This document shows positions 16,643 to 24,401 of a stretch of DNA of 28,770 bases, piece after piece. This DNA comes from M55B129 sp034189085 (lineage in GTDB: Bacteria; Bacillota; Dethiobacteria; DTU022), in assembly GCA_034189085.1 (NCBI GenBank), contig JAXHVH010000030.1:1-28770 (forward strand), written 5' to 3'. Made by a program: the position numbers and the translations under genes. The first letter of the stretch is position 1. The number at the start of each line of letters is the position of its first letter. The notes under the pieces were generated by a model. It was not told where the DNA came from. It searched no databases and saw only the letters and a program-made list of their open reading frames with translations.

Positions 16643-16955
16643 TTTACACCAATGCAAATACTGCCTGTATTCATCTCCCATATGTTCGAAGGGGACCCAG
16701 GAAAAGGAGTGCCGGCAGGGTTAATCCCTTAATTCCAGGTGGCAAGCCAGTATATAGCCGCAGATGAGGTTTAAAAGCTCAAATAAGGAGAACCGGGACT
16801 GCAGGTTTGAACCAGCCCTTCATAACCGGGTTCTCCCCTCAGAAGACCTGCAGGTTGAACTGGTAATTATATGAAATATGCTGTAACATATAAAAATGGA
16901 ATGCTGAGGCATTCTTATTTTATTGCTGACATAATGGATTTAACCCGAGGAGGAG
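16643..16955 (+). promoter_or_regulatory. Structured leader of glutamine synthetase
   Basis: A possible promoter is TTTACA (16643-16648), 17 bases, TGTATT (16666-16671). Downstream, GGAGAACC (16787-16794) pairs with GGTTCTCC (16829-16836). GCAGGT (16801-16806) in its loop can pair with ACCTGC (16846-16851) just after the stem, which would make a pseudoknot. The GCAGGTTTGAACCAG segment is repeated with changes at 16850-16864. A terminator-like hairpin GAATGC-TGAG-GCATTC followed by TTATTTTATT (16899-16924) sits shortly before the ribosome site. Together this suggests RNA-level control of nitrogen assimilation. I could not match it to a known glutamine riboswitch, T-box or ANTAR-target pattern. 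The ribosome site AGGAGGAG spans 16948-16955. Confidence 0.4.
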
Positions 16956-16962
16956 AAGAACA

Positions 16963-18330
16963 ATCGATTCAGAGACGCAGGAAATTGACAGCAGGACGAA
17001 AAATCGCTGGAAGAAAGAAGATATTTTCAGGAAGGTTGAAGAAAAAGACATCGAGTTTATCAGGCTCCAGTTTATAGACATCTTCGGGGTGCTGAAAAGT
17101 GTAAGCATCGCCACAGATGAACTGGACAACGCCCTAAATGGGAACCTTATGTTCGATGGTTCCTCAATTGATGGATTTGCCAGGATTAATGAATCGGATC
17201 AGCGCCTGGTTCCCGATATTGATACTTTTCAAATCATGCCCTGGCGGCAGAAAGAAGAAGGAGTAGCCAGGATGATCTGTGACATATACAATCCTGACGG
17301 CACTCTTTTCGAGGGCTGCCCCCGCGGGATTTTAAAAAAAGTTATCCGGGAAGCTAAAGAACTGGGTTATGAACTAAATATGGGCCCCGAGGGAGAATTT
17401 TTCCTCTTCTACACCGATGGCAACGGCAACCCGACCCTGAACATCCACGACCAGGCCGGTTACTTCGACCTGGCACCAACGGACTGCGGTGAAGACTGCC
17501 GCAGAGATATTGTTTTAACCATGAAGCAGATGGATTTCAGGATTGAGGCAAGCCACCATGAAGTCGCTCCCGGCCAGCACGAGATTGATTTCAAATACGA
17601 TGAAGCCCTCAAAACAGCAGATAAATGGGTTTCTTTCCGGGATGCAGTGAAAAACATTGCCAAGCAGCACGGGCTCTATGCTACATTTATGCCTAAACCA
17701 CTTCCGGAAAAAAATGGCTCGGCCATGCATTGCAACCAATCGCTCTTTGCAAACGGCGAAAACATCTTTTACGATCCTGAAAAGGACTATAAGCTGAGCG
17801 ACACGGCCATTTATTACGTGGGCGGGCTTCTTAAACATGCCAAGGGAATGACCGCTATTGGCAACCCGATTATCAACAGTTATAAACGCCTTAAACCAGG
17901 TTTCGAAGCACCAACTCATATCGCCTGGTCCAATACCAACCGCAGCACATTGATCAGGGTCCCGGCAGTCAGGGGCAAGGGTACGCGCATTGAACTTCGC
18001 AACCCCGATCCCATTGCCAATCCCTATCTCGCTTTTGCCGTTATGCTCAAAGCAGGCCTGGACGGCATCAAAAACAAAATAGAACCACCGCCACCGGTTG
18101 AAGAAGATATCCATCATCTGAGCGCAAAAAAACGGGCTGCCCTCGATATTGAGCACCTGCCCCGTGACCTTTACCGGGCTTTAAAAGAGATGGAAAACGA
18201 CCCACTCATTGAAGAAACAATCGGCAGTCACTGCAGCAACCGGTTTCTGGAATACAAATATAAAGAGTGGTTTGAATACGAAAGAGAAGTCCACGACTGG
18301 GAATATAAAAGGTATCTGCAGAAGTACTAA
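16963..18330 (+). CDS. glnA: Glutamine synthetase type I, apparently starting at ATC
   Basis: GS makes glutamine from glutamate, ammonia and ATP. Active-site motifs are intact: MGPEGEFFLF, HHEVAPGQHEI, NGSAMHCNQSLF, KPGFEAPTHIAWS and the RIELRNPDP segment. The family N-terminus (EDIFRKVEEKDIEFIRLQF then IDIFGVLKS) is encoded in frame from about 17020, upstream of the first GTG at 17089, so the gene must begin earlier. The frame stays open back to a TGA near 16924 but has no ATG, GTG or TTG. An excellent AGGAGGAG lies 7 bases before ATC at 16963, giving 455 residues, normal for the family. Either a rare ATC start or a sequencing error is implied. The adenylylation-site region does not look like the enterobacterial type. 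Confidence 0.9.
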   Translation: MDSETQEIDSRTKNRWKKEDIFRKVEEKDIEFIRLQFIDIFGVLKSVSIATDELDNALNGNLMFDGSSIDGFARINESDQRLVPDIDTFQIMPWRQKEEGVARMICDIYNPDGTLFEGCPRGILKKVIREAKELGYELNMGPEGEFFLFYTDGNGNPTLNIHDQAGYFDLAPTDCGEDCRRDIVLTMKQMDFRIEASHHEVAPGQHEIDFKYDEALKTADKWVSFRDAVKNIAKQHGLYATFMPKPLPEKNGSAMHCNQSLFANGENIFYDPEKDYKLSDTAIYYVGGLLKHAKGMTAIGNPIINSYKRLKPGFEAPTHIAWSNTNRSTLIRVPAVRGKGTRIELRNPDPIANPYLAFAVMLKAGLDGIKNKIEPPPPVEEDIHHLSAKKRAALDIEHLPRDLYRALKEMENDPLIEETIGSHCSNRFLEYKYKEWFEYEREVHDWEYKRYLQKY

Positions 18331-18368
18331 AACAGAGCAATTCCCCTGAAAGATCACATTATGATGAT

Positions 18369-18399
18369 AACGGCTGCTCCAGATGGAGCAGCCGTTTTT
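18369..18399 (+). terminator. Intrinsic terminator of glnA
   Basis: CGGCTGCTCC and GGAGCAGCCG form a perfect 10-bp stem around AGAT and run into TTTTT. It begins about 38 bases after the glnA stop. Confidence 0.9.
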
Positions 18400-18513
18400 G
18401 TCCAACCATTTGATAAAGGCATGGTTATTTAATTTCATGGCATCGTCAAGTAGCGATAGTATTTTTTCTACAGTTCAGCACCGTTGCGTTTATTAAAAAC
18501 TCTCCAGAGAAAT

Positions 18514-19287
18514 TTAAGGAGAAACTTTTACCGATTTTTTAATGACATATTCACTCAGCTCAGTTATTCCACAGGCCAAAGAAATCTTTTTAAATAATTC
18601 TTTTTTGCGTTCCTTTTTCCACCATGAACCTGCAAGGACCGTTACAGGCGTATCCAAAAATGCCTCCGGATACATGGGGGTTGATGCGCCAATCATGATT
18701 ATTTCCCTGGCTTTTTCACACATTGATAAAATATCTTCTGCTGAACCATTAATAATACTGGTCCCGCTCAGCATCACGATATCGGCATGAGGCAGTAAAC
18801 GGGGCTGTTCTTTCATGGGTACAACTTCCCCTTTGAAGCCGCCGCATTTCGATATGCCTTCATCAAAAATGTACATCTGTTTCACTCTTGAACTGAACAT
18901 CTGGACGAGGGGCGCTATAAAACCGATCATAGCCATTGTATCGGTTTTCTTCAAGTCAACACCGAAAGAGCGGTCAGGCGTATCCGCATCTTCCAGGTTT
19001 TGTGCCCTCGATGCTGCTGTTAAAACAGCCATCGCGATCCCTTTTTGAACATTGTCGCCACCTGATTCAGCCCATTCGGCAATAGCAGAAGCTTCCTGCC
19101 CGATCACCTGTTGGCCGTAAGGAAAAATGGAACAACCGGATTTCAACCCTTCTCTCAGGACATAAGATACCCCCAGGGAACCGTTGTCCAATTCAACTGC
19201 CATTAAGGATATCCCAATTACCAGGCCGCGCACCTTTCTACCTGTTAAAAAAGGCTGTGCCGTTTTTAGAATTGATTTAATGAGCAT
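18514..19287 (-). CDS. DUF4213/DUF364 (putative heavy-metal chelation) protein
   Basis: A 257-residue cytoplasmic protein. The N-terminal third matches the DUF4213 pattern. The C-terminal part matches the DUF364 Rossmann-like domain, seen as GFIAPLVQMF, LPHADIVMLSGTSIINGS and IGASTPMYPE. Family members occur near metal-uptake or cofactor genes and are annotated as putative metal-chelating proteins; no reaction is established. GGGGG lies about 9 bases before the ATG. It is convergent with glnA and on its own, so context gives no further clue. Confidence 0.75.
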   Translation of the reverse strand: MLIKSILKTAQPFLTGRKVRGLVIGISLMAVELDNGSLGVSYVLREGLKSGCSIFPYGQQVIGQEASAIAEWAESGGDNVQKGIAMAVLTAASRAQNLEDADTPDRSFGVDLKKTDTMAMIGFIAPLVQMFSSRVKQMYIFDEGISKCGGFKGEVVPMKEQPRLLPHADIVMLSGTSIINGSAEDILSMCEKAREIIMIGASTPMYPEAFLDTPVTVLAGSWWKKERKKELFKKISLACGITELSEYVIKKSVKVSP

Positions 19288-19498
19288 TGAATATTACCCC
19301 CTGAGCATGTCTTTAGAAACACCAAAACTTGAATCCCTTATTTGCCTGATCTATTTTTGCCATTATGTATTACAATCTCGATTTTGATTACCGCGTCCAA
19401 TCGATTTTCTAAGATGGATCGACCGGAGCCTGGCCATGAAATAGCCCGGGGAAAAATAAAAAATACTAAGTGCTTGCAATGGCACAATTGATCCTAAT

Positions 19499-19921
19499 TT
19501 ACTGCTCATTTTCTTTGGTAAGTTTCTCAATATATTGTTTATCTCTTTCACTGATGCTACCCCTGGCAGCTACCCCTACAGCGAATCTGTTACCTTTCAT
19601 TTTTACCGATTCGGAGAGAATTTCGTTAACCAGGGCATTCAGGCTTTTCCCTTCTGCTTTAGCTTCTATTGCAATGCTTTTATGAAGCTCAGGATTAGTA
19701 CGTACCAGAAATCTGCCAGAATACGGTTTAACCGGATCTTCACCCCTTTTAGCGCATAAATCGAGATAATCATCTATAGAATCCTGGAAAGCCTGCTTTA
19801 GTTCGTCCACAGATGTTCCCTCAAATGTAACAATGTCGCTGATATTTATTACTTCACCATGGAAGATATTAGACTCTTCATCAAACTCTATCTTAGCATA
19901 ATAACCCTTATATTCCATCAT
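19499..19921 (-). CDS. hicB: HicB-family antitoxin
   Basis: A 140-residue antitoxin. The N-terminal half is the HicB fold (YYAKIEFDEES, GEVINISDIVTFEGTSVDEL), and residues 65-105 form a ribbon-helix-helix DNA-binding segment (FLVRTNPELHKSIAIEAKAEGKS, NALVNEI). HicB neutralises the HicA mRNA interferase and represses its own operon, often via a palindrome such as the one at 20175-20201. The gene overlaps the end of the upstream hicA by 14 bases in the restored frame. Since hicA is frameshifted, this antitoxin may be an orphan. Two adjacent ATG codons start it; GAGGTG is upstream. Confidence 0.85.
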   Translation of the reverse strand: MMEYKGYYAKIEFDEESNIFHGEVINISDIVTFEGTSVDELKQAFQDSIDDYLDLCAKRGEDPVKPYSGRFLVRTNPELHKSIAIEAKAEGKSLNALVNEILSESVKMKGNRFAVGVAARGSISERDKQYIEKLTKENEQ

Positions 19922-20170
19922 TATTCACTCCCACCTCTAAAAGAAATCTACGTACAGAACGAACAGTCGGCTTATTAACAAACGGCTTTGGATGGAGCCG
20001 GTGGAAAACAGCCTTAACGCCTCAAGGGCAACCCTTATCCTTGATCCACTGCCTTGAGATATTTCAGCTCCAAGAGCAGTTAACAATGACTCAATATCAT
20101 CCCAGCATATATCGGGGCGTTCACGATTTTCGAATATTTTAGCCAATGTCTGCCGCTGCTTCTTATTCAT
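19908..20170 (-). pseudogene. hicA: HicA-type toxin, frameshifted
   Basis: The first 49 residues (MNKKQRQTLAKIFENRERPD, CWDDIESLLTALGAEISQGSGSRIRVAL) are a good HicA N-terminus. The expected continuation GVKAVFHRLHPKPF then VRSVRRFLLEVGV appears immediately afterwards but in another frame. The break is at about 20019-20026, where one base seems lost (CTTGAGGC for an expected CTTGAnGGC). Restored, the protein would be 87 residues and include the histidine of the VFHRLHP strand. The unshifted ORF ends as 77 residues with a hydrophobic nonsense tail and would lack the active-site strand. No ribosome site is visible; the -10 box is only 6 bases before ATG, so the mRNA may be leaderless. Confidence 0.8.
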
Positions 20171-20174
20171 GGAT

Positions 20175-20204
20175 ACATAGTATCAAATTTTGATACTATG
20201 TCAA
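20175..20204 (-). promoter_or_regulatory. hicAB promoter with 27-bp operator palindrome
   Basis: ACATAGTATCAAA (20175-20187) and its exact reverse complement (20189-20201) flank one central base. On the minus strand the palindrome begins within TTGACA (-35, 20199-20204) and covers TACTAT (-10) after a 16-base spacer. This is the expected place for HicB autorepression. Confidence 0.75.
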
Positions 20205-20231
20205 GATATTCAAATATCCACTGAACTAAAC

Positions 20232-20474
20232 ATTCAGAGATTATACTTAACCTGGTCTATGCACATCAACGCTATATCCAGGTGGTTCCCTAAATTTCTA
20301 AAGCGTCACGCATTGCCACGAAGCTTCATGCTTTACGGAAAACAGACACCACACTTCATATTGCATGGTAATTCCTATACAAACTGTCTCTGAAATTCTA
20401 GGACACACGCGCACCAGTATTACACACGATATTTATTCAAAAAGTTTAGAGAAAATTGAAAAATTGGCTTCTCT
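20232..20474 (+). pseudogene. Tyrosine recombinase (phage integrase) C-terminal remnant
   Basis: Three plus-strand frames together give a recognisable Xer/Int C-terminus. NAISRWFPKFLKRHALP is in the first frame (about 20,260-20,315) and TKLHALRKTDTTLHIA in the second (20,318-20,365). IPIQTVSEILGHTRTSITHD then IYSKSLEKIEKL are in the third (20,371-20,467). These correspond to the box before LRH, the HxLRHT box and the LGH...YSH region. At least two frameshifts, loss of the N-terminal part, Arg-Lys-Thr where LRHT is expected and Ser-Lys after the nucleophile Tyr show it is dead. It implies that this spot once carried an integrative element. The last segment runs into the degenerate CRISPR repeat. 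Confidence 0.7.
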
Positions 20475-20493
20475 GGAGGTGGTAAATTGTAAC
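20457..20493. repeat. Degenerate terminal CRISPR repeat
   Basis: Aligned without gaps, this 37-base stretch matches the first full repeat at 23 of 37 positions, with the 3' part best kept (GGAGGTGGTAAATTGTAAC). The 33 bases between it and the first full repeat are exactly one spacer length. It marks the leader-distal end of the array. Confidence 0.65.
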
Positions 20494-20526
20494 GGATTGA
20501 AAGGCTGCTGTAAAGACGTGGGAGAA

Positions 20527-21837
20527 GCTTCAATTCCCTGAACGGGAGGTAGTTGATTGTAACAACCGCCAGAAGGTTTTGAGATTTGCTTAAGTGAGTT
20601 TCAATTCCCTGAACGGGAGGTAGTTGATTGTAACGTAACACGAATGGAGATTATAGGGGAGAAAGGAGGGTTTCAATTCCCTGAACGGGAGGTAGTTGAT
20701 TGTAACTGCCGGACAGGAAGACAAGAACTTATGATACCTAGTTTCAATTCCCTAAACGGGAGGTAGTTGATTGTAACACTTGGGAAAATCCAGTCTGAGT
20801 TAGAAGTACCGTTTCAATTCCCTAAACGGGAGGTAGTTGATTGTAACAGTTTAAGACTTCGCTGCATGTCTCCCCAAAAATTGTTTCAATTCCCTAAACG
20901 GGAGGTAGTTGATTGTAACTTGAATTGTGCGGTACGTGGCTATGGATTACCGGTTTCAATTCCCTAAACGGGAGGTAGTTGATTGTAACAGAGAGTTTGA
21001 TCGAGAGTTTGCTTCTCTAATGAGTTTCAATTCCCTAAACGGGAGGTAGTTGATTGGAACTGATTACGTTGATTATGTTGGTATCGTTAAGGATGTTTCA
21101 ATTCCCTAAACGGGAGGTAGTTGATTGGAACATGGAATCAAAATTGTGTTAACGGATATGATAGGTTTCAATTCCCTAAACGGGAGGTAGTTGATTGGAA
21201 CGCCATGTTATTAAGTAAAGAATACTTGGAACGCCGTTTCAATTCCCTAAACGGGAGGTAGTTGATTGGAACGTTGATACCCATGGAGCTAAGGACGTAG
21301 ACCTTAGTTTCAATTCCCTAAACGGGAGGTAGTTGATTGGAACATACGTATGAAGCTGTGTATAGCGCAGCGGAGGAGTTTCAATTCCCTAAACGGGAGG
21401 TAGTTGATTGGAACGAAAGGAGTATTTTAAATGTTATACAGTTACGAGGGTTTCAATTCCCTAAACGGGAGGTAGTTGATTGGAACAAAAGATACCGCTT
21501 GATATATGGGAAGGCAGAAGTTTCAATTCCCTAAACGGGAGGTAGTTGATTGTAACAGCTGGAAGTTAAATGGATCAAAATAACCACTAGTTTCAATTCC
21601 CTAAACGGGAGGTAGTTGATTGTAACTCAAAAAATCGTTGCGGACAAAGACTCCAAAGAGTTTCAATTCCCTAAACGGGAGGTAGTTGATTGTAACTCCT
21701 GTCAATGGAGCTATAGTATCAGTTAATTTAGTTTCAATTCCCTAAACGGGAGGTAGTTGATTGTAACCTGGTGAAAACGCAAAAATAGTTTGGGAGGGTG
21801 GTTTCAATTCCCTAAACGGGAGGTAGTTGATTGTAAC
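20527..21837 (-). CRISPR. CRISPR array, 19 repeats and 18 spacers, type III-A associated
   Basis: Repeats are 37 nt and begin on plus at 20527, 20598, 20670, 20741, 20811, 20883, 20953, 21024, 21095, 21165, 21236, 21307, 21378, 21450, 21520, 21590, 21660, 21731 and 21801; spacers are 33-35 nt. The plus-strand repeat starts GTTTCAATTCCCT and ends TTGATTGTAAC, so on minus it ends in ATTGAAAC, the crRNA 5' tag left by Cas6. Transcription is therefore on minus, with the leader beyond 21837. The short stem TCCC/GGGA is the likely Cas6 site. Variants: repeats 1-3 have CCTGAACGG, the others CCTAAACGG; repeats 8-14 end in TTGGAAC, the others in TTGTAAC. The first repeat also has GCTT for GTTT. Confidence 0.98.
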
Positions 21838-22018
21838 TCTATAATTAATAAGTGCTTATATTTAAGGCTAAAAACTTAATCATTCGCGAACCTCCATGTT
21901 TAAATGAATTATTTATAATAAAACAAGCTTTCAGTTAGAATAATATTAGCGTAAAATGCCTTATTAAAAGGATCTCTTAATGTACGCGAACCTAATTTGT
22001 TTTTCAAAGAACGAGCAA
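21838..22018 (-). promoter_or_regulatory. CRISPR leader with a duplicated motif
   Basis: AT-rich, gene-free stretch between cas6 and the first (newest) repeat. The plus-strand motif CGCGAACCT occurs at 21885-21893 and 21985-21993, exactly 100 bases apart, each preceded by CTTAAT-like sequence. These may guide spacer integration or transcription. TATAAT-like sequence is present near 21910-21920 on minus, but no clear -35 partner. Confidence 0.55.
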
Positions 22019-22023
22019 ACGAC

Positions 22024-22791
22024 TCAACCAACCTTGACCTGCCCCATACCCATAGTTGTTTTGTAACCGAGTCCAGCAATAGATGCAAAATTTAACAAAA
22101 TAAAAAATGGCCAGCGTTCTATTTCTGCGAGCTCATTAACAAATCCATATTGGCAGTTCCCCTTAAAACCGACCAAATTATAGTTATTAAATAATACCGA
22201 ATCTGTTTTGAGTTTATACCTTAATATCTGCAGGTGATCAGTATTAATAACCGGAATGGGGATATCTGAAAAATACATCCATCTTTTAACCAACCCGTTA
22301 AATATAAGACTTGGTAGTGGCAATAAATGAAGATTGCCATCATGCCTAAAACAAGTTGGTGAGAGAAAAAACAAATTAAATTTCTCCTGAACGACCGTTT
22401 TTGACATCAGTTTGAAATATGTCAGACCATTCTTGTAGGATAACCTGCTCTTTTCTATTTCAAGACCGGCTGTTCCAAGATCAATTGGCGCCGACATCAT
22501 GACATCTATTAGGTCAGGCATTACTTTAGATAGCGAACTGGTTAAAGTTGATATAGTAAAATAATATGGGCTATTTTCTTTAAGAACAGTGAATCCTTCC
22601 TGATGTTCAAAACTACCTTTAAGAGGGCTAATAGCAAAGGGCTTAATTTCTTGAGCATGGACTAATTTTGCCAGTTCAAGATCAAGCTGGCTTAAGCATC
22701 TGAAAAAGAAGGCATGTAGCTCTGCGCCGCCCTGCCCAAAAAGCTGACCTGGCCTTAAACACTTTAATTTTATCTGTACCTGCTGAAGCAG
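22024..22791 (-). CDS. cas6: CRISPR endoribonuclease Cas6, apparently starting at CTG
   Basis: Cas6 cuts the precursor CRISPR RNA within each repeat, leaving the 8-nt tag. The C-terminal glycine-rich motif (IAGLGYKTTMGMGQV) is diagnostic, and the N-terminal ferredoxin fold starts QVQIKLKCLRPGQL, with the conserved GGAELHAFF motif (His26). The first in-frame ATG is at 22521 and would remove about 90 essential residues. Upstream the frame is open to a stop at 22792-22794 and has no ATG, GTG or TTG, but CTG at 22789-22791 has GGGAGG 8 bases before it, giving 255 residues, normal for Cas6. csm4 ends 20 bases upstream. A sequencing error at the very start is the alternative. Confidence 0.88.
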   Translation of the reverse strand: MLQQVQIKLKCLRPGQLFGQGGAELHAFFFRCLSQLDLELAKLVHAQEIKPFAISPLKGSFEHQEGFTVLKENSPYYFTISTLTSSLSKVMPDLIDVMMSAPIDLGTAGLEIEKSRLSYKNGLTYFKLMSKTVVQEKFNLFFLSPTCFRHDGNLHLLPLPSLIFNGLVKRWMYFSDIPIPVINTDHLQILRYKLKTDSVLFNNYNLVGFKGNCQYGFVNELAEIERWPFFILLNFASIAGLGYKTTMGMGQVKVG

Positions 22792-22811
22792 TTAAATAAC
22801 CTCCCGGCATC

Positions 22812-23735
22812 TTAAAAGTTTTCAATAGATGCAGAGATTGCCAGTGCGCATCCGAATTGAACAACTTCAGGTTTTTCAAGGCTAATTCCGGAAAAAGTGC
22901 GCCCATAGATTTTTTTATTAACGTTACCATCCCTAAAGACCGAGCCTGGCTGAAACATTAAAACTGGTTTTTTAAAAGGATTTTTTGATGCGGCATACTC
23001 ATTCCCAAGTTTGCCATATTTAATAAAAGCCCGGTATTGACCATAAACCGGATCACTTTCAGCAGGGATATAATTTGACAGCATGACTTTAGCATTTGGT
23101 TTGTCTATAGATGCAAAAATATTATATTCTTCAGGCTCACCTGCTTTAAAGGCACCCTTTCCTACACTGGCTCTTTTGCCTAAACCTCGCTTTGATAATG
23201 TATTAAGCATATCCTGAAAACGTTCAAGCCAGTCGCTTTTGATAAGAACATACAAACTTAAATAAGATTCACAAATAAATATTTCGGGCTGTTCGAAAAG
23301 ACTGCCTTCTACTGTCGTGCCGCTAAGGCGGGAAACGGTATTGTGTAAAACACTAATCTGAATTTTATCGGCACGACCAGATGCAAGTTCTGCCTTTTTC
23401 CCACTGATGATGTTATTGAATTCATCCAGGGTCACATATGAAGTCTTTTTTGCCATTTTCCCTTTGTCAAATTCAGCCATCGCTTCATTTTTGCTAATAT
23501 TTGACTTTTCAAGGGAGTAGTTCCCAGCTAATGGTTTAGGCAAAAAATCACCAGGGAAACAATTGGAAATAACATAGGGATATTCATTTCTCAAACACAG
23601 GTTTAAATAATTTTTCAGTTCCTGTTCGCCATACAACTGCTTCATTACCCAACAGAGGCTGCCCATGATCATATCGCTGTGCCAAGGGGTTATGAAACTT
23701 GATACAGGATAAAGTTTAAACCGGTAAAGCTTCAT
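22812..23735 (-). CDS. csm4: Type III-A CRISPR subunit Csm4
   Basis: A 307-residue RAMP (Cas5-like) protein that binds the crRNA 5' tag and caps the Csm complex next to Cas10. It starts MKLYRFKLYPVSSFITPWHS with DMIMGSLCWVMKQLYGE, a typical Csm4 N-terminus, and carries the glycine-rich loop GLGKRASVGKGAF near residue 190. The gene starts 12 bases after csm3. No csm5 follows; cas6 begins within 20 bases of the stop. Confidence 0.88.
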   Translation of the reverse strand: MKLYRFKLYPVSSFITPWHSDMIMGSLCWVMKQLYGEQELKNYLNLCLRNEYPYVISNCFPGDFLPKPLAGNYSLEKSNISKNEAMAEFDKGKMAKKTSYVTLDEFNNIISGKKAELASGRADKIQISVLHNTVSRLSGTTVEGSLFEQPEIFICESYLSLYVLIKSDWLERFQDMLNTLSKRGLGKRASVGKGAFKAGEPEEYNIFASIDKPNAKVMLSNYIPAESDPVYGQYRAFIKYGKLGNEYAASKNPFKKPVLMFQPGSVFRDGNVNKKIYGRTFSGISLEKPEVVQFGCALAISASIENF

Positions 23736-23747
23736 TTATTTCATCTC

Positions 23748-24401
23748 CTAAAGATCAAACGGTTCACCATCAAGTTTCATTTTCTTAAACCTGACCTTCC
23801 CGTATCCTCTGCTGCCGGATCCCCCTATATATGATTCTTCAACAGACTTGAGCGCCTTCTTTACATAGCCCACAACGTCATACTTACTATCAAGATCCAT
23901 GACCTGAACACCTATTTCAAGATCGAATAGCGCTCCCGACGGAACTCTTTCTTGCTGACGAGGATGAAGAGCCGTACCAATCTTTCGATTAATGATGTTT
24001 TCTGTTTTAATTTCAAAGTAGGTTTTCCCACCATCAATAGCTTTGCGCATTTCTTCCCGACTTTGTTCGCTGAGCATAGCATCGCGGACTATGATCCGGG
24101 TTGGTCCAAGACCGTGCCTGGGATTCTTGTGCGGGCCAAAAACCCGGCAAACCAGGCAATCTTCTTGGCCGCATCCGCATGGCTCACCACTGTTACCAAT
24201 CTTGCCTTCCTTCTTTTCCATTTGAGACCGCATCTTGCCCTTAAGAGATGAACCCGGAATATAAGGTTCCTGAGTAAGCGGGTGCTTGATAATCGGGTTA
24301 TCAATCCCCCCAATTTCGATAGCTTCGGCGCTACCGCCGATATGCACTCCTGTCACTACTTCTATCTGCCCGGTAATGGCAGCTGTTTTCAACAATTTCA
24401 C
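23748..24401 (-). CDS. csm3: Type III-A CRISPR backbone RNase Csm3
   Basis: A 217-residue Cas7-type RAMP forming the complex filament; each copy cuts target RNA at 6-nt steps. The catalytic residue is Asp34 in GGIDNPI. IPGSSLKGKMRS near residue 48, a Cys-rich metal-binding insert (CGCGQEDCLVC) and GSGSRGYGKVRF near the C-terminus are typical. The start is GTG overlapping the csm2 stop (GTGA), with AGGAGGG 7 bases upstream, so translation is coupled to csm2. Confidence 0.93.
   Translation of the reverse strand: MKLLKTAAITGQIEVVTGVHIGGSAEAIEIGGIDNPIIKHPLTQEPYIPGSSLKGKMRSQMEKKEGKIGNSGEPCGCGQEDCLVCRVFGPHKNPRHGLGPTRIIVRDAMLSEQSREEMRKAIDGGKTYFEIKTENIINRKIGTALHPRQQERVPSGALFDLEIGVQVMDLDSKYDVVGYVKKALKSVEESYIGGSGSRGYGKVRFKKMKLDGEPFDL

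Noticed and set aside
16643..16962. T-box or known glutamine riboswitch ahead of glnA
   Set aside because: No T-box sequence (AGGGUGGNACCGCG-like) or recognisable glnA-motif core was found; kept only as an unclassified structured leader.
16871..17077. 68-residue plus-strand ORF before glnA
   Set aside because: Overlaps the glnA N-terminus in another frame; composition is Lys/Arg/Ser nonsense and it has no convincing ribosome site. The glnA frame matches the family.
20767..21534. ORFs within the CRISPR array
   Set aside because: They are translations of the repeat unit (FQFPKREVVD) and are not genes.
22682..22930. 82-residue minus-strand ORF across the csm4-cas6 junction
   Set aside because: Overlaps csm4 and the Cas6 N-terminus, both of which match their families in other frames.
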